Source: Streptomyces sp. NBS 14/10 (lineage in GTDB: Bacteria; Actinomycetota; Actinomycetes; Streptomycetales; Streptomycetaceae). From it: a stretch of 64,000 nucleotides of DNA. This document shows, piece after piece, positions 51,646 to 60,971 of this stretch. A program made the translations under genes and the position numbers. Under the pieces are notes generated by a model. It had not been told where the DNA came from. It was given only the letters and a program-made list of their open reading frames with translations, and made no database searches. The stretch spans positions 248,001 to 312,000 of the forward strand of contig NZ_NCSM01000018.1 of NCBI RefSeq assembly GCF_002224125.1, given 5' to 3'. Positions within the stretch are counted from its first letter, which is position 1. Each line of letters opens with the position of its first letter.

Positions 51646-52569
51646 TCAGGCGGTGATGTCCTTCGCGGTGAACCGCGCCCAGGCGGCCGAGCCGAACACC
51701 GCCACATAAAGGGCCTGCAACTCGAAGTTCTTGATGAGTTGGTCCCAGTAGACCGGATCCCGGAGGACGTCCGCGAAGGACAGCCAGTAATGCGGGAACA
51801 GATACGGCTGGATCGCGTGCAGCTGCGGAATGGTGTCCAGGATCTGCACCGTTATCAGCAGCCCGACGGTCGCCGCCATGGCCGCGATCCCGCTGTTGGT
51901 GAGGGTCGAGATGAACAGGCCCACCGTCGCGATGCCGATGAGGGAGCACGCCACGACGCCCGCCACCGCCAGGGTCCTGAGCAGTCCGTCGGTGAACGAG
52001 ACGGTGGTTCCCGAGATCAGCGTGACATCACCGAGGGGGAAGAGCAGCGCCCCGGTCGCCAGTCCGGCCGCGGCCACCACACCCGTGGCGACCATGCAGA
52101 AGGCGATCACGGTGGTGAACTTCGCGAGGAGGAGACGGGTCCGCCCGGCCGGTGCGACCAGGAGATAGCGCAGCGTGCCCGAGCCCGACTCGCCCGCGAT
52201 GGAGTCACCGGCGATCACGCCGATGGCCATCGGCAGGAAGACCGGCAGCGTCGCCGCCAGCGAGGCGAAGACCAGGAAGATGCCGTTGTTGGTGATCTGG
52301 GAGAAGAAGGCGGGGCCCTGGCCGTCTCCCCCGTGCCCCTCACCGAACGAGCCGCCGTCGCTCGTCTCGATCTTCACCGCGATTCCGGTGAGGACCGGGA
52401 TGGCCGCGAGCACGCCGAGCAGGGCGATGGTCCGCCAGCGGCGGAAGGTGGTGCCCAGCTCGCTGCGGAACAGGGCGAGCGTCCACAGCGGGCTCGGCCG
52501 CCGGGCGGGCGCCCCGGCAGCCCTTTTGACCTCCGGTTTGACCTCAGCTTTGACCTCAGCCCGCGACAT
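51646..52569 (-). CDS. ABC-2 type transporter permease
   Basis: 307 residues with six predicted helices. The N-terminus repeats A-E-V-K (MSRAEVKAEVKPEVK) before the membrane part. The conserved ABC-2 features (a large loop after the first helix, GDSIAGESGSGTLRYLLVAP) are present. It overlaps the ATPase gene by 14 bases, so it forms the membrane part of the transporter with it. The substrate is unknown. Confidence 0.9.
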   Translation of the reverse strand: MSRAEVKAEVKPEVKRAAGAPARRPSPLWTLALFRSELGTTFRRWRTIALLGVLAAIPVLTGIAVKIETSDGGSFGEGHGGDGQGPAFFSQITNNGIFLVFASLAATLPVFLPMAIGVIAGDSIAGESGSGTLRYLLVAPAGRTRLLLAKFTTVIAFCMVATGVVAAAGLATGALLFPLGDVTLISGTTVSFTDGLLRTLAVAGVVACSLIGIATVGLFISTLTNSGIAAMAATVGLLITVQILDTIPQLHAIQPYLFPHYWLSFADVLRDPVYWDQLIKNFELQALYVAVFGSAAWARFTAKDITA

Positions 52570-53596
52570 CGAAGCCCTCTCCGGTCAGTGCGACAAAGGC
52601 GTCCTCGAGCGAGGCCCGCTCCGCTCCGAAGGCCCGGACCCGCACCCCGGCGCGTACGAGGGCGGCGTTGAGGTCCGCCAGGTCGAACGGCGGGGCGCTC
52701 TCGCCGGAGGCGGAAGTGGACCCGGCCGAGGGCAGCTCCCCCGTGACGCGCTCGTCCAGGACCACGATGTCCGTCACCCCGTGCTCCTTCAGGACGCGGA
52801 CCGCGTCCGCGGGGTCCGGGGTGGTGACGGACAGCCGGCCGCGGCTGCCGGCCGCCAGCTCGGCGACGGTGCCCTGGGCGATGAGTCTGCCCTGGGCCAT
52901 GACCGCCGCGTGAGTGCACACCTGTTCGATCTCATCGAGGAGATGGGAGGAGAGAAAGACGGTGGTGCCGTCCTCGGCCAGCTCGCGCACCAGCGCCCGG
53001 ATCTCCCGCATGCCCTGGGGGTCGAGGCCGTTCGTCGGCTCGTCGAGAACGAGCAGTTCCCGCGGCTGGAGGAGCGCCGCGGCCAGGCCCAGGCGCTGTT
53101 TCATCCCGAGGGAGTACGCACGGGCCTTCTTGCGCGCCGCGGCCGAGAGGCCCACCCGCTCCAGGGCGGCCGAGACCCGCGCGGCCCGGGTTCGGGGATC
53201 GGCGGTGGGGTCGGCGGCGTCGAAGCGGATCAGATTGTCCCGGCCGTTCAGGAAGGGGTACAGGGCGGGGCCCTCGATGAGGGCCCCGACCCTGGGCAGC
53301 ACGCTGCGGGCAGCGCTCGGCATGGGCGCGCCGAGCACCCGGGCTCTGCCCGCGGTGGGCTCGATCAGGCCCATGAGCATGCGGATGGTCGTCGTCTTCC
53401 CCGAGCCGTTGGGCCCGAGGAAGCCGAAGACGCTGCCGCGCGGCACGGTCAGATCCAGCCCGTCGACCGCGAGCTGTCCGCCTCGGTAGCGCTTGGTGAG
53501 CCCGCGGGTCTCCACCGCCGCGCCCGTCGCGCGGGCGGTCGGCGCCCCGGCCGTGTCCTCGGCGGACGGCTCCTCCACGGGCTCCCCCTTCGTCAA
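52556..53596 (-). CDS. ABC transporter ATP-binding protein
   Basis: 346 residues: Walker A GPNGSGKTT, a YSLGMKQRLGLAAALL signature and Walker B LLVLDEPTNGLDP in the DrrA/CcmA-like exporter group. An additional C-terminal 90 residues (AFGAERASLEDAFVALTG) is typical of this subfamily. It lies just upstream of the permease. Exporters of this type move drugs, lipids or other hydrophobic compounds. Confidence 0.95.
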   Translation of the reverse strand: MTKGEPVEEPSAEDTAGAPTARATGAAVETRGLTKRYRGGQLAVDGLDLTVPRGSVFGFLGPNGSGKTTTIRMLMGLIEPTAGRARVLGAPMPSAARSVLPRVGALIEGPALYPFLNGRDNLIRFDAADPTADPRTRAARVSAALERVGLSAAARKKARAYSLGMKQRLGLAAALLQPRELLVLDEPTNGLDPQGMREIRALVRELAEDGTTVFLSSHLLDEIEQVCTHAAVMAQGRLIAQGTVAELAAGSRGRLSVTTPDPADAVRVLKEHGVTDIVVLDERVTGELPSAGSTSASGESAPPFDLADLNAALVRAGVRVRAFGAERASLEDAFVALTGEGFDVAG

Positions 53597-53600
53597 GCGG

Positions 53601-54815
53601 TCACTTGGCCGCGTCCGCGGCGTCGATCAGGGCGCTCTTGTCGACCGCGCCGACAAACACCTTGCCGTCGTCGGTGATCAAGGCGTTGACCAGGCGGGTG
53701 CTGAGCACCGTGCCCGAGCCGAAGTCCCCCTTGACCTTCTTGCCCAGACCGCCCAGGAACTCGCTGGGCCCGCCCCCGCCGCTCGCGCCGGCGGGCAGGC
53801 CGCCGGGGAGGTCGAGACGCGCCACCGAGTCCCAGCCCTTGCCGATCACATTCAGCTTGGACAGCTCGCGCAGGCCCTTCTCCTTGGCCTTCTCCTCGCC
53901 CTTGGCCTTGTGCTCGGCGCGGCCCTCCTCGGTGACCTTGGCGCCCTTGGGCGGGGTGAAGCGGAAGGCGCTCGCCTTGGGCTTGCCGAAGTCCACCTCG
54001 GTGAAGGCCACATCGATCGCCGCCTTGCCACCGCTCTTGGGCTCCAGGGTGAACTTGAGCGGCACCCAGTTGTGCGCGTCCACGGCGATACGGATGGAGC
54101 CGACCGTGGAATCGTTTTGCTTGGGACGGATCAGCAGCTGGTAGGCGTCCCGTCCGGCGACCCTCGCGGTGCCGTCGACCTTGACCTGCGTCGTGTCGTC
54201 CACGGCGGCGAGCGCCTTCTTGGCGGCCTCCCTCGGGGTGAGGCCGCTCAGGTCCTCGGGCGCCTCACCACGGTGGTCGCCCTTGGCGGCCTTCTCGGGG
54301 GACTTGGCGTGGTAAACCGAGTTGTCGGCGCTGTTGTACGCCCACACCTCGTCGCCGTTGTGGATGACGCTGTACTCGGCGGCCTTCTCGATGATCGAGA
54401 CCCGCTGCCGCTCCGGTCCGTCGGCGGCCACCCGCAGGGTGTGGGAGCCGGACACGAGCTCGGCGAGCTTGGACTCCGGCGCGGCGTCGCCCTTCCCCTG
54501 CTGCCCGCCCGCGAGGTCGCCGAGCGAGACGCCTCCGGGCAGGGAGGGTATGCCCAGATCGGTCGTGATCTTCACCGAGCCGGACAGCTGCTCGGCGTCC
54601 GATGCGGCGATCTTGCTGATCAGCTCCTCTGCCGTGATCTTCGGCAGATCGGGCGACCCGGTGCTGGCGAGGGCCGGGACCAGCCCGATCGTCGCCGCCG
54701 CGATACCGGCCACCGCCACCGGGGCGGCGTACCGGACGGCTTTACGGCGCCCTTTCGGTCGGTCCTCATCCCAGAAACCGTCGTCGGCGACCTGTGTCGG
54801 TCGGATCCGTGCCAT
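53601..54815 (-). CDS. Secreted LolA-like lipoprotein carrier protein
   Basis: 404 residues. One membrane anchor or signal segment at about 28-50 (YAAPVAVAGIAAATIGLVPALA) is followed by an outer-membrane-lipoprotein-carrier (LolA) type domain; actinobacterial LolA-like proteins work on the outer face and bind lipids. The middle carries a Gly/Lys stretch and a Lys/Glu-rich segment. It lies 5 bases from the ATPase start, so it may belong to the exporter unit. Confidence 0.8.
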   Translation of the reverse strand: MARIRPTQVADDGFWDEDRPKGRRKAVRYAAPVAVAGIAAATIGLVPALASTGSPDLPKITAEELISKIAASDAEQLSGSVKITTDLGIPSLPGGVSLGDLAGGQQGKGDAAPESKLAELVSGSHTLRVAADGPERQRVSIIEKAAEYSVIHNGDEVWAYNSADNSVYHAKSPEKAAKGDHRGEAPEDLSGLTPREAAKKALAAVDDTTQVKVDGTARVAGRDAYQLLIRPKQNDSTVGSIRIAVDAHNWVPLKFTLEPKSGGKAAIDVAFTEVDFGKPKASAFRFTPPKGAKVTEEGRAEHKAKGEEKAKEKGLRELSKLNVIGKGWDSVARLDLPGGLPAGASGGGGPSEFLGGLGKKVKGDFGSGTVLSTRLVNALITDDGKVFVGAVDKSALIDAADAAK

Positions 54816-55021
54816 ATGTGCTCTACCTCCGTCGTCGGCGGCGGTTGTCAGCCTCGCACTCGTCCACCTCTCGGGCCATTGTCACCCGATACCGCCATGT
54901 GGTGGTCCTTCAATCCCACCAAATCGACCGTCTTGGCGCGTCAGCCGACAGGATCACCTCTGGGTACCCCTGAGGTAGGACCCGATGCGCCGCAGGTCTG
55001 AACCGAAGAAGCCGGAGGCGG

Positions 55022-56032
55022 TCAGCCGGCCCGGTGCACCACCGCGTCGCACAGCCCCTCGAGCGCGGCCTTCGCCGCCCCCTCGGGCAGCGGCGCCAGC
55101 ATCGCGCGGGCCTCCGCCGCATAGCGCAGGGTGTCCTGGCGGGCCTGCTCCAGCGCCGGGTGGGCGCGCAGCCGCCGCAGCACCTCGCCGTGGAGCCCGT
55201 CGTCGCTGAGGTCCGCGGTCAGCAGTTCGCACAGCGCGCGGTCCTCGGCGGAGCCGGACGCCTCCGCCTGCGCCCGCAGATGGAGCACGGGGAGGGTGGC
55301 GATGCCCTCCCGCAGGTCGGTGCCGGGGGTCTTGCCCGACTCATGGCTGTCGCTGGCGATGTCCAGGACGTCGTCGGCCAACTGGAAGGCGATGCCCAGC
55401 CGCTCGCCGTACTGGGTGAGGATGCTGACGACAGACTCGTCGGCCCCCGACATCATCGCGCCGAACCGCCCGGAGACCGCGACCAGCGAGCCGGTCTTGC
55501 CCTGGAGCACGTCCAGGTAGTGCTCGATCGGGTCCTGGCCGTCCCGCGGCCCCGCCGTCTCCAGGATCTGCCCGGTCACCAGCCGCTCGAACGCCTCGGC
55601 CTGGATCCGCACCGCCTCCGGGCCCAGATCGGCCAGGATGTGCGAGGCGCGGGCGAACAGGAAGTCGCCGGTGAGCACCGCCACCGAGTTGCCCCAACGG
55701 GCGTTGGCGCTGGCCACACCGCGGCGGACGTCCGCCTCGTCCATGACGTCGTCGTGGTAGAGCGTCGCCAGGTGCGTCAGCTCGACCACGACGGCCGAGG
55801 GCACCACCCCGGGCGCGTACGGGTCGCCGAACTGCGCGGCGAGCAGCACCAGCAGCGGCCGGAACCGCTTGCCGCCCGCCCGCATCAGATGCTGGGCCGC
55901 CCCGGTGATGAACGGCACGTCGCTCTTCGTGGCCTCCAGCAGGCCCTCTTCGACGGCTGTCAGCCCGGCCTGGGTATCGGCTTCCAGAGTCCGGTCCCGC
56001 ACGCTCAGCCCGATGGGCCCGACGACGCTCAC
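55022..56032 (-). CDS. Long-chain polyprenyl diphosphate synthase
   Basis: 336 residues. The two Asp-rich motifs are present (LYHDDVMDE and LADDVLDIASD), together with GGKRFRPLL and the K-x-G-x-L region (QGKTGSLVAVSG). It condenses isopentenyl diphosphate to a long all-trans chain, most likely for the menaquinone side chain used by complex I. The GTG at 56032 has CAGGAG 6 bases before it and starts V-S-V-V-G-P-I-G-L-S; a reading from 56155 is longer than the family. Confidence 0.92.
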   Translation of the reverse strand: MSVVGPIGLSVRDRTLEADTQAGLTAVEEGLLEATKSDVPFITGAAQHLMRAGGKRFRPLLVLLAAQFGDPYAPGVVPSAVVVELTHLATLYHDDVMDEADVRRGVASANARWGNSVAVLTGDFLFARASHILADLGPEAVRIQAEAFERLVTGQILETAGPRDGQDPIEHYLDVLQGKTGSLVAVSGRFGAMMSGADESVVSILTQYGERLGIAFQLADDVLDIASDSHESGKTPGTDLREGIATLPVLHLRAQAEASGSAEDRALCELLTADLSDDGLHGEVLRRLRAHPALEQARQDTLRYAAEARAMLAPLPEGAAKAALEGLCDAVVHRAG

Positions 56033-56235
56033 GGGGTACTCCTGTCTGCCTGCGGTCACACGCAATGTCGATGTGTCGCTGTCTCCACTAAAGGCAGCGT
56101 ATCCGGTCGGCTGGCGATCACCATGGGCGCCTTCCCGCCTTGTGCGAGCTATCACTTCCGGCGCTCTGCCGACCGGCTCCCCACGACATTCTCCGCGCTC
56201 ACCGGCAGATCAAACGTGTTCAGGTCCCCGATCAT

Positions 56236-56264
56236 TCAGTGATCGACTCTGGGTCGATCACTGA
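56236..56264 (-). promoter_or_regulatory. 12-bp perfect inverted repeat
   Basis: TCAGTGATCGAC and GTCGATCACTGA with a 5-base loop. It lies about 80 bases 3' of the flavoprotein stop and 200 bases upstream of the polyprenyl synthase start. It could be the flavoprotein terminator or an operator; short related GATC-containing repeats follow it to 56300. Confidence 0.65.
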
Positions 56265-56343
56265 TCAACAGTCGGTCAATCCGTGATCGGCTCTGCCATC
56301 CGCGGCCGACACACCTTCCTCGGGCGGGTGGCCATACCGACCG

Positions 56344-57545
56344 TCACCCATGGGCCAGCGCCACCGCCTTCGCCAGCCGGGGTGAGGCGTACTCGGTGCC
56401 GCAGACGAAGCGCATGACCGGCCCGAAGCTCGCCGCCGCGGGCAGTCCGGTGAAGTACAGCCCCGGTACGGAGGAGCCATAGCCCGCGTCCAGCCACGGC
56501 CCTCCGGCCCTGCTCACCACCTCGGCCCTCAGCTCCGGCCCGAGGAAGCCCAGCGCCGCCACATTCATCCGGTAGCCGGTCGCGGCCATCACATGGTCCG
56601 CGGCCAGCTCACCGGCGCGCCCGCCACCGCGCAGGGAGAGCGCCACGCGCCCGCCGCTCTCCACCTCCACCCGGGTGACCCGCTGCCCCTGTGTGACCTG
56701 CACCCGCCCCGCGAAGCGCTCCCGCAGCCACCAGGCGCCCAGCGGCCCCAGCACCGTGCGGACCAGATACCGGCGGGCCGGCGCGGGCAGCCGCCTGAAG
56801 CCCGCGGCGTGGTGCGAGAGCGCGTACAGCGACCAGGCGCGCCCGAAGGGCGACTCGGGGCGCAGCCGCGGCTGACGGTCCGGCGGCGCGCCGAACGCGA
56901 CCGCGCGCCGCCCCCGCGCCACCACCCGCACCGCCGCGGCGCCCGCCTCGGCGAGCAGCACCGCGGACTCCAGCGCCGACTGCCCGGCCCCGACCACCAC
57001 CACCTCACGCCCGGCGAACCGCCGCAGGTCGCGGTGTTGTGAGCTGTGCGAGACGGGCCCGGTGGGAGCGGGCCCGTCGGGGACGGCGGCGGCGAACTCG
57101 GCGGGCAGATGGGCAAGCCCGGCCAGCCCGCTGGCGACCACCACGGCGCGCGCGGCGAACTGCTCCCCCGAGTCCAGCTTGAGCTCGAACCGGCCGCCCC
57201 GCCGGTCGACCGAGGCCACCCGCACCTGCTCCAGCTCCGGCACCAGCCGCTCCTGGAACCACAGCCCGTACCGCGCGAAGGTCTCGACCGGGATGATGTC
57301 CCAGTCGGACCATAGCGCTTGCCGCCTTCCGCACAGCAGAAGTCGAGCAGGGTGTGCCCCACTTGCGGGGCATCGATATTCGAGGCCACCGGGGTGGATT
57401 TGAGCAGCATCCCGGCCGGCATGTGCTCGCGCCAGCTCACCATCGGTGTCCCGAAGGCGCGGACCGACAGGCCGCGCGCACGCAGATGGGCGGCCGCCGA
57501 CAGGCCGTAAGGACCGGCCCCGATGACTGCTACCGGATCGTTCAC
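56344..57545 (-). pseudogene. FAD-dependent NAD(P)-binding monooxygenase-like protein, frameshifted
   Basis: Two frames join to an almost complete flavoprotein of about 400 residues. The N-terminal frame (GTG at 57545) gives the FAD motif VIGAGPYGLSAAAHL and ends sensibly at GGKRYG. The second frame resumes at D-W-D-I-I-P-V-E-T-F and contains the NAD(P) motif VVVVGAGQSALESAVLL and ATGYRMNVAALGFLGP. A single missing base near 57309-57311 (the coding strand reads GGT-CCG instead of GGN-TCC-GAC) explains the shift. Either it is a pseudogene, or the read has a one-base error. Resembles monooxygenase/NAD(P)-FAD oxidoreductases. Confidence 0.85.
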
Positions 57546-57578
57546 AAGTCCCCTCCCCGAGACGTCACTTACTCGTGG

Positions 57579-57658
57579 TGCGACCTACTCATGGCGCGAC
57601 CTACTGGTAGCGCGACCTACTGGTGGCGCGACCTACTGGTGGCGCGACCTACTGGTGG
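57579..57658 (-). repeat. Five 16-bp tandem repeats
   Basis: The unit CGCGACCTACTGGTGG occurs in tandem at 57595, 57611, 57627 and 57643, with one variant copy at 57579. The ATP-grasp stop (57633) lies inside it, so its last residues come from the repeat. It also separates this gene from the flavoprotein start at 57545. A unit of 16 means that a copy change would shift the reading frame. Confidence 0.95.
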
Positions 57659-58889
57659 CGCGCCACCGCTGGTACAGGTGGACCGCGCCGGGCCGCACAC
57701 AGCGCGCCAGCATCGTGAAGAACGGCTTCATGTCGTCGTGCGCGGCCCACGCCAGCTCGGTCCCGCTCGCACGGGCGGGCGCGTGCGGGGTGGTGTATCC
57801 GCTGCGGCGGTAGGCGAGCAGCGCGGGCAGGTCGATGTTCTCCACGACGAACCGCCGGTCCGCGCGCTGCTCGGCCTCCGGGACCTTGCGCCCCGTCAGG
57901 TCCAGGTGCTGGGCGCGGACCACATCGATCCCCGTCTCGCTCTCGAAGAGCCGAAACTGCGCGCCCATGCGGGGGTTGAAGTCGAGCAGTTTGTACCGGC
58001 CGTCCCGCCGGTCGAAGCGCCAGTCCAGATCGACGATTCCGGAGAAGCCGATCCGCTTGATGAACTGGGCGGCCAGCTCCGCCAGCTCGGGGTTGTCCAC
58101 CGCATAGGCGCAGGCCGTCATGCCCGCATGCGGCGGCCAGGACCGCACCTTGACCCCGGTGAACATCGCCAGTGGCGTGCTCTCCGCGTCGACGTAGGCG
58201 TGCACGATCCAGTCCTCGGCCTCCTCCCTCGGCAGATACTCCTGCAGAATCACCCCGGGCCGCGGACCCCACCCGGCCGCCAGCGCCAGCAGCTCACGCG
58301 GCCCCGTGATCCGCGTGGTGCCGCCGACCGCCGGCCTTCTGCGCCGCTCGAACGCCTCCCGGTTCTTGGCGACCACCGGGAAGCGCGCGGTCGCCGCGAA
58401 CTCCTTGACGTCGGCGTACGAATCGGGGAACGCCGCGGACGCGGTGGGCACGCCGTGGTCCAGACACAGCTCGTACAGCCCCTGCTTACTGGCCAGCCGC
58501 CTGGGCAGTCCGGGCTCCGCGCGCGGGAAGAGGAAACGGCCCTCCCCGGCGAGGGTGTCGGCGTGCTCGGCGATCAGCACCGCCGCCTCCTCGTCCGTCG
58601 GCAGCAGGACGGCCGGCCGCCCGATCGCCCGCCCGATCCGCAGCAGCCCCTCCACCAGCCGCTCCGGCCGCTCCATGCCGGTGGTCGGCCAGACGAAGGC
58701 CCGCTCCAGATAGCGCGAGAGCGCGGCCGGGGTCCAACGATCCTCGGTGACGGCGTACATGGGGATGCCCAGACGCCCCAGGGACCGGATGGCGCCGACG
58801 CCCCCGTGGTGCAGCGGGTAGTCGCCGATCTTCACGATCAGACCGGGCACCGTGCGGTCCACCGCGAACGGCACGTCACTGCTCGCCAC
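57633..58889 (-). CDS. ATP-grasp carboxylate-amine ligase-like protein
   Basis: 418 residues. The ATP-grasp fold is outlined by LLPTDEEAAVLIAEHADTL, the ATP-binding Lys (RFPVVAKNREAFERR), LQEYLPREEAEDW, and the Mg ligand pattern (YKLLDFNPRMGAQFRL). Such enzymes join a carboxylate to an amine. I chose the GTG at 58889 (V-A-S-S-D-V-P), which has GAGGGGG before it. It precedes the broken flavoprotein, so the two formed an operon. No pathway is identifiable. Confidence 0.85.
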   Translation of the reverse strand: MASSDVPFAVDRTVPGLIVKIGDYPLHHGGVGAIRSLGRLGIPMYAVTEDRWTPAALSRYLERAFVWPTTGMERPERLVEGLLRIGRAIGRPAVLLPTDEEAAVLIAEHADTLAGEGRFLFPRAEPGLPRRLASKQGLYELCLDHGVPTASAAFPDSYADVKEFAATARFPVVAKNREAFERRRRPAVGGTTRITGPRELLALAAGWGPRPGVILQEYLPREEAEDWIVHAYVDAESTPLAMFTGVKVRSWPPHAGMTACAYAVDNPELAELAAQFIKRIGFSGIVDLDWRFDRRDGRYKLLDFNPRMGAQFRLFESETGIDVVRAQHLDLTGRKVPEAEQRADRRFVVENIDLPALLAYRRSGYTTPHAPARASGTELAWAAHDDMKPFFTMLARCVRPGAVHLYQRWRATSRSRHQ

Positions 58890-59107
58890 GAGTCCCCCTC
58901 GGTCACCGCAGCGCAGTGGCCCCCCCACCGTGCGTGACCCGATTAAGGACGCTACTGGGGGATTGACGACCAGGGCAAGACTATCCGGACATTGCCAACC
59001 CTTTAGGTAACAGTCGGTACAGTCCTCCCTCCGCGCGCCCGCCCCCGTAGGGTGTGGCCCGGTGATCCCGGCAGCCCCCGGCGACGACGAGAAGGCGAGG
59101 CACACCC

Positions 59108-60337
59108 ATGCCACCACTGAGCCCGCTCGACCTGCCCCATGACGATCCGTACGGCCCGCACAACCTCCCCTATGGCGTCTTCACCACCCCCGACGCCCCT
59201 GACCTGCGCCGGATCGGGGTCCGCTACGGCGACCATGTGCTGGACGCGGGCGCCGCCGCGGCCGCCGTCGGCTCCCCGCACGCCGCGCTGCTCGGCCATC
59301 CGACGCTCAATCCGCTGATGGCCGCGGGCCGTCCGGTCTGGCAGGCCGTACGAGAAGAGCTGCGCGGCTGGCTGACCGAGTCGGCGCACCGGTCCGCCAT
59401 CGAGCCCCTTCTGCACCCCCTCACCACCGTCGCGCTACATCTGCCCTTCGAAGTCGCCGACTACGTCGACTTCTATGCCAGCGAGCACCACGCGTCCAAT
59501 GTGGGCAGGATCTTCCGCCCGGAGGGCGACCCGCTCACCCCCAACTGGAAGCACCTGCCCATCGGCTACCACGGGCGCGCGGGCACGGTCGTGGTCTCCG
59601 GCACGCCCGTCGTACGCCCCCGCGGCCAACTCCGCCCGCCCGCCGGTCATTCCGCACTCCCCCCGTTCGGCCCCACGCGCCGGCTCGACTTCGAGGCGGA
59701 GGTCGCCTTCGTCGTCGGTGCCCCTTCACCTTTCAATACACCGGTGCCGCTCTCCGGGTTCCACGACCACGTCTTCGGCGTCTGCCTGCTCAACGACTGG
59801 TCCGCGCGGGACATCCAGAGCTGGGAGTACCGTCCGCTCGGCCCCTTCCTCGCAAAGTCCTTCGCCACCTCCGTGGCCGCCTGGATCACCCCCCTGGACG
59901 CCCTCGCCGCCGCCCGTACCGCCCCGCCCGCCCGCGATGTCCCGCTCCTCCCCTACCTCGACGACTCCGCCGAGCCGGGCGGGCTCGACCTGCGCATCGA
60001 GGTCGCCATCAACGGCCACCCCGTCTCCCGCCCGCCCTTCGCGGCCATGTACTGGACCGCCGCCCAGCAGCTCGCGCACATGACGGTCAACGGGGCCTCG
60101 CTGCGCACCGGCGACCTCTTCGCCTCCGGCACGGTCAGCGGCCCGGAGCCCGATCAGCGCGGCTGTCTGCTGGAGTTGACCTGGTCGGGCCGCGACCCGC
60201 TGCGACTCCCCGACGGCGAGCGGACGTTCCTGGAGGACGGCGACGAGGTGACCCTCACCGCCTGGGCCCCGGGCCCCGGTAACAACCGTGTCGCACTAGG
60301 GGAAGTAACCGGTTGCGTTGTCCCGTCCACGCCCTGA
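59108..60337 (+). CDS. fahA: Fumarylacetoacetase
   Basis: 409 residues. N-terminal domain, then the metal-binding region DFYASEHHASNVGRIFRP (Asp, catalytic His) and the KHLPIGYHGRAGTVV loop; EAEVAFVVG, NDWSARDIQSWEY and LGPFLAKSF complete the FAH domain. It hydrolyses fumarylacetoacetate to fumarate and acetoacetate, the last step of tyrosine degradation. The other pathway genes are not in this window. Confidence 0.95.
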   Translation: MPPLSPLDLPHDDPYGPHNLPYGVFTTPDAPDLRRIGVRYGDHVLDAGAAAAAVGSPHAALLGHPTLNPLMAAGRPVWQAVREELRGWLTESAHRSAIEPLLHPLTTVALHLPFEVADYVDFYASEHHASNVGRIFRPEGDPLTPNWKHLPIGYHGRAGTVVVSGTPVVRPRGQLRPPAGHSALPPFGPTRRLDFEAEVAFVVGAPSPFNTPVPLSGFHDHVFGVCLLNDWSARDIQSWEYRPLGPFLAKSFATSVAAWITPLDALAAARTAPPARDVPLLPYLDDSAEPGGLDLRIEVAINGHPVSRPPFAAMYWTAAQQLAHMTVNGASLRTGDLFASGTVSGPEPDQRGCLLELTWSGRDPLRLPDGERTFLEDGDEVTLTAWAPGPGNNRVALGEVTGCVVPSTP

Positions 60338-60386
60338 GCGGCTGCTAGCTTGTCGTGTTCTCGTCCCCACAACCGAGGAGAAACAC

Positions 60387-60884
60387 GTGATCAAGGCAGT
60401 GCGCATCGCCGGTGCGGCGGCTGCGGCCGCCCTGCTGTTGACCGGATGCGGCAGCGACAGCGACGGGGGCGACAGCAAGTCGGACCCGTCCACGAAGGCC
60501 CCGGCGAGCGAGCAGTCGAGCGCCCCTGCGGAGGGGGGCGCGGGCGGCAAGGTGTCGGGCGCCTACGTGGCGAAGTCCGACGGCGAGGCATTGCTCCTGT
60601 CCATCGCGGGTGAGAAGGCCGGCCTGGTCGCGGGCAAGCACCAGTGCAGCGGCGAGTACGCCGACATGGGCAACAAGATGCTGATGCTCAAGTGCGCCGA
60701 CGGCAACACGGACCGCACCATGGGGAAGGTGACGGCGAGCGCGGACGGCAAGACCCTCAAGGTCAGCTGGGACGCCGGCTTGAACGACACCTTCACCAAG
60801 GTGACCACCCCCGCCGACATCCCCACCGGTTTCCCGACCGACATCCCCGGTCTGGAGAGCGTCGGCGGCATCACCGGCGGCTGA
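60387..60884 (+). CDS. Small secreted lipoprotein
   Basis: 165 residues with lipobox L-L-T-G-C (Cys at about residue 20), a Ser/Asp linker, then about 110 residues of mostly beta structure. Function unknown. The GTG at 60387 has GAGGAG 6 bases before it. It lies 49 bases after fahA on the same strand. Confidence 0.8.
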   Translation: MIKAVRIAGAAAAAALLLTGCGSDSDGGDSKSDPSTKAPASEQSSAPAEGGAGGKVSGAYVAKSDGEALLLSIAGEKAGLVAGKHQCSGEYADMGNKMLMLKCADGNTDRTMGKVTASADGKTLKVSWDAGLNDTFTKVTTPADIPTGFPTDIPGLESVGGITGG

Positions 60885-60902
60885 CCTGACGGCCCTGAAG
60901 CG

Positions 60903-60939
60903 CGTCCGCCCGGCCCCCACACGGGGGACCGGGCGGACG
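60903..60939 (+). terminator. Bidirectional terminator between lipoprotein and nuoN
   Basis: CGTCCGCCCGG pairs with CCGGGCGGACG, with an inner CCCCC/GGGGG pair and loop ACA(C). It sits between the convergent lipoprotein and nuoN genes. Confidence 0.9.
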
Positions 60940-60971
60940 GCCGCCGAGCGGCCGCACAAGGCGACGGGCGC

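Noticed and set aside
57579..57658. Possible CRISPR array from the 16-bp repeats
   Set aside because: The copies are contiguous with no spacers, and no cas genes are nearby.
57523..57813. Plus-strand open frame with R-D-L-L-V-A repeats
   Set aside because: It is produced by reading the 16-bp repeats and the ATP-grasp gene in antisense.
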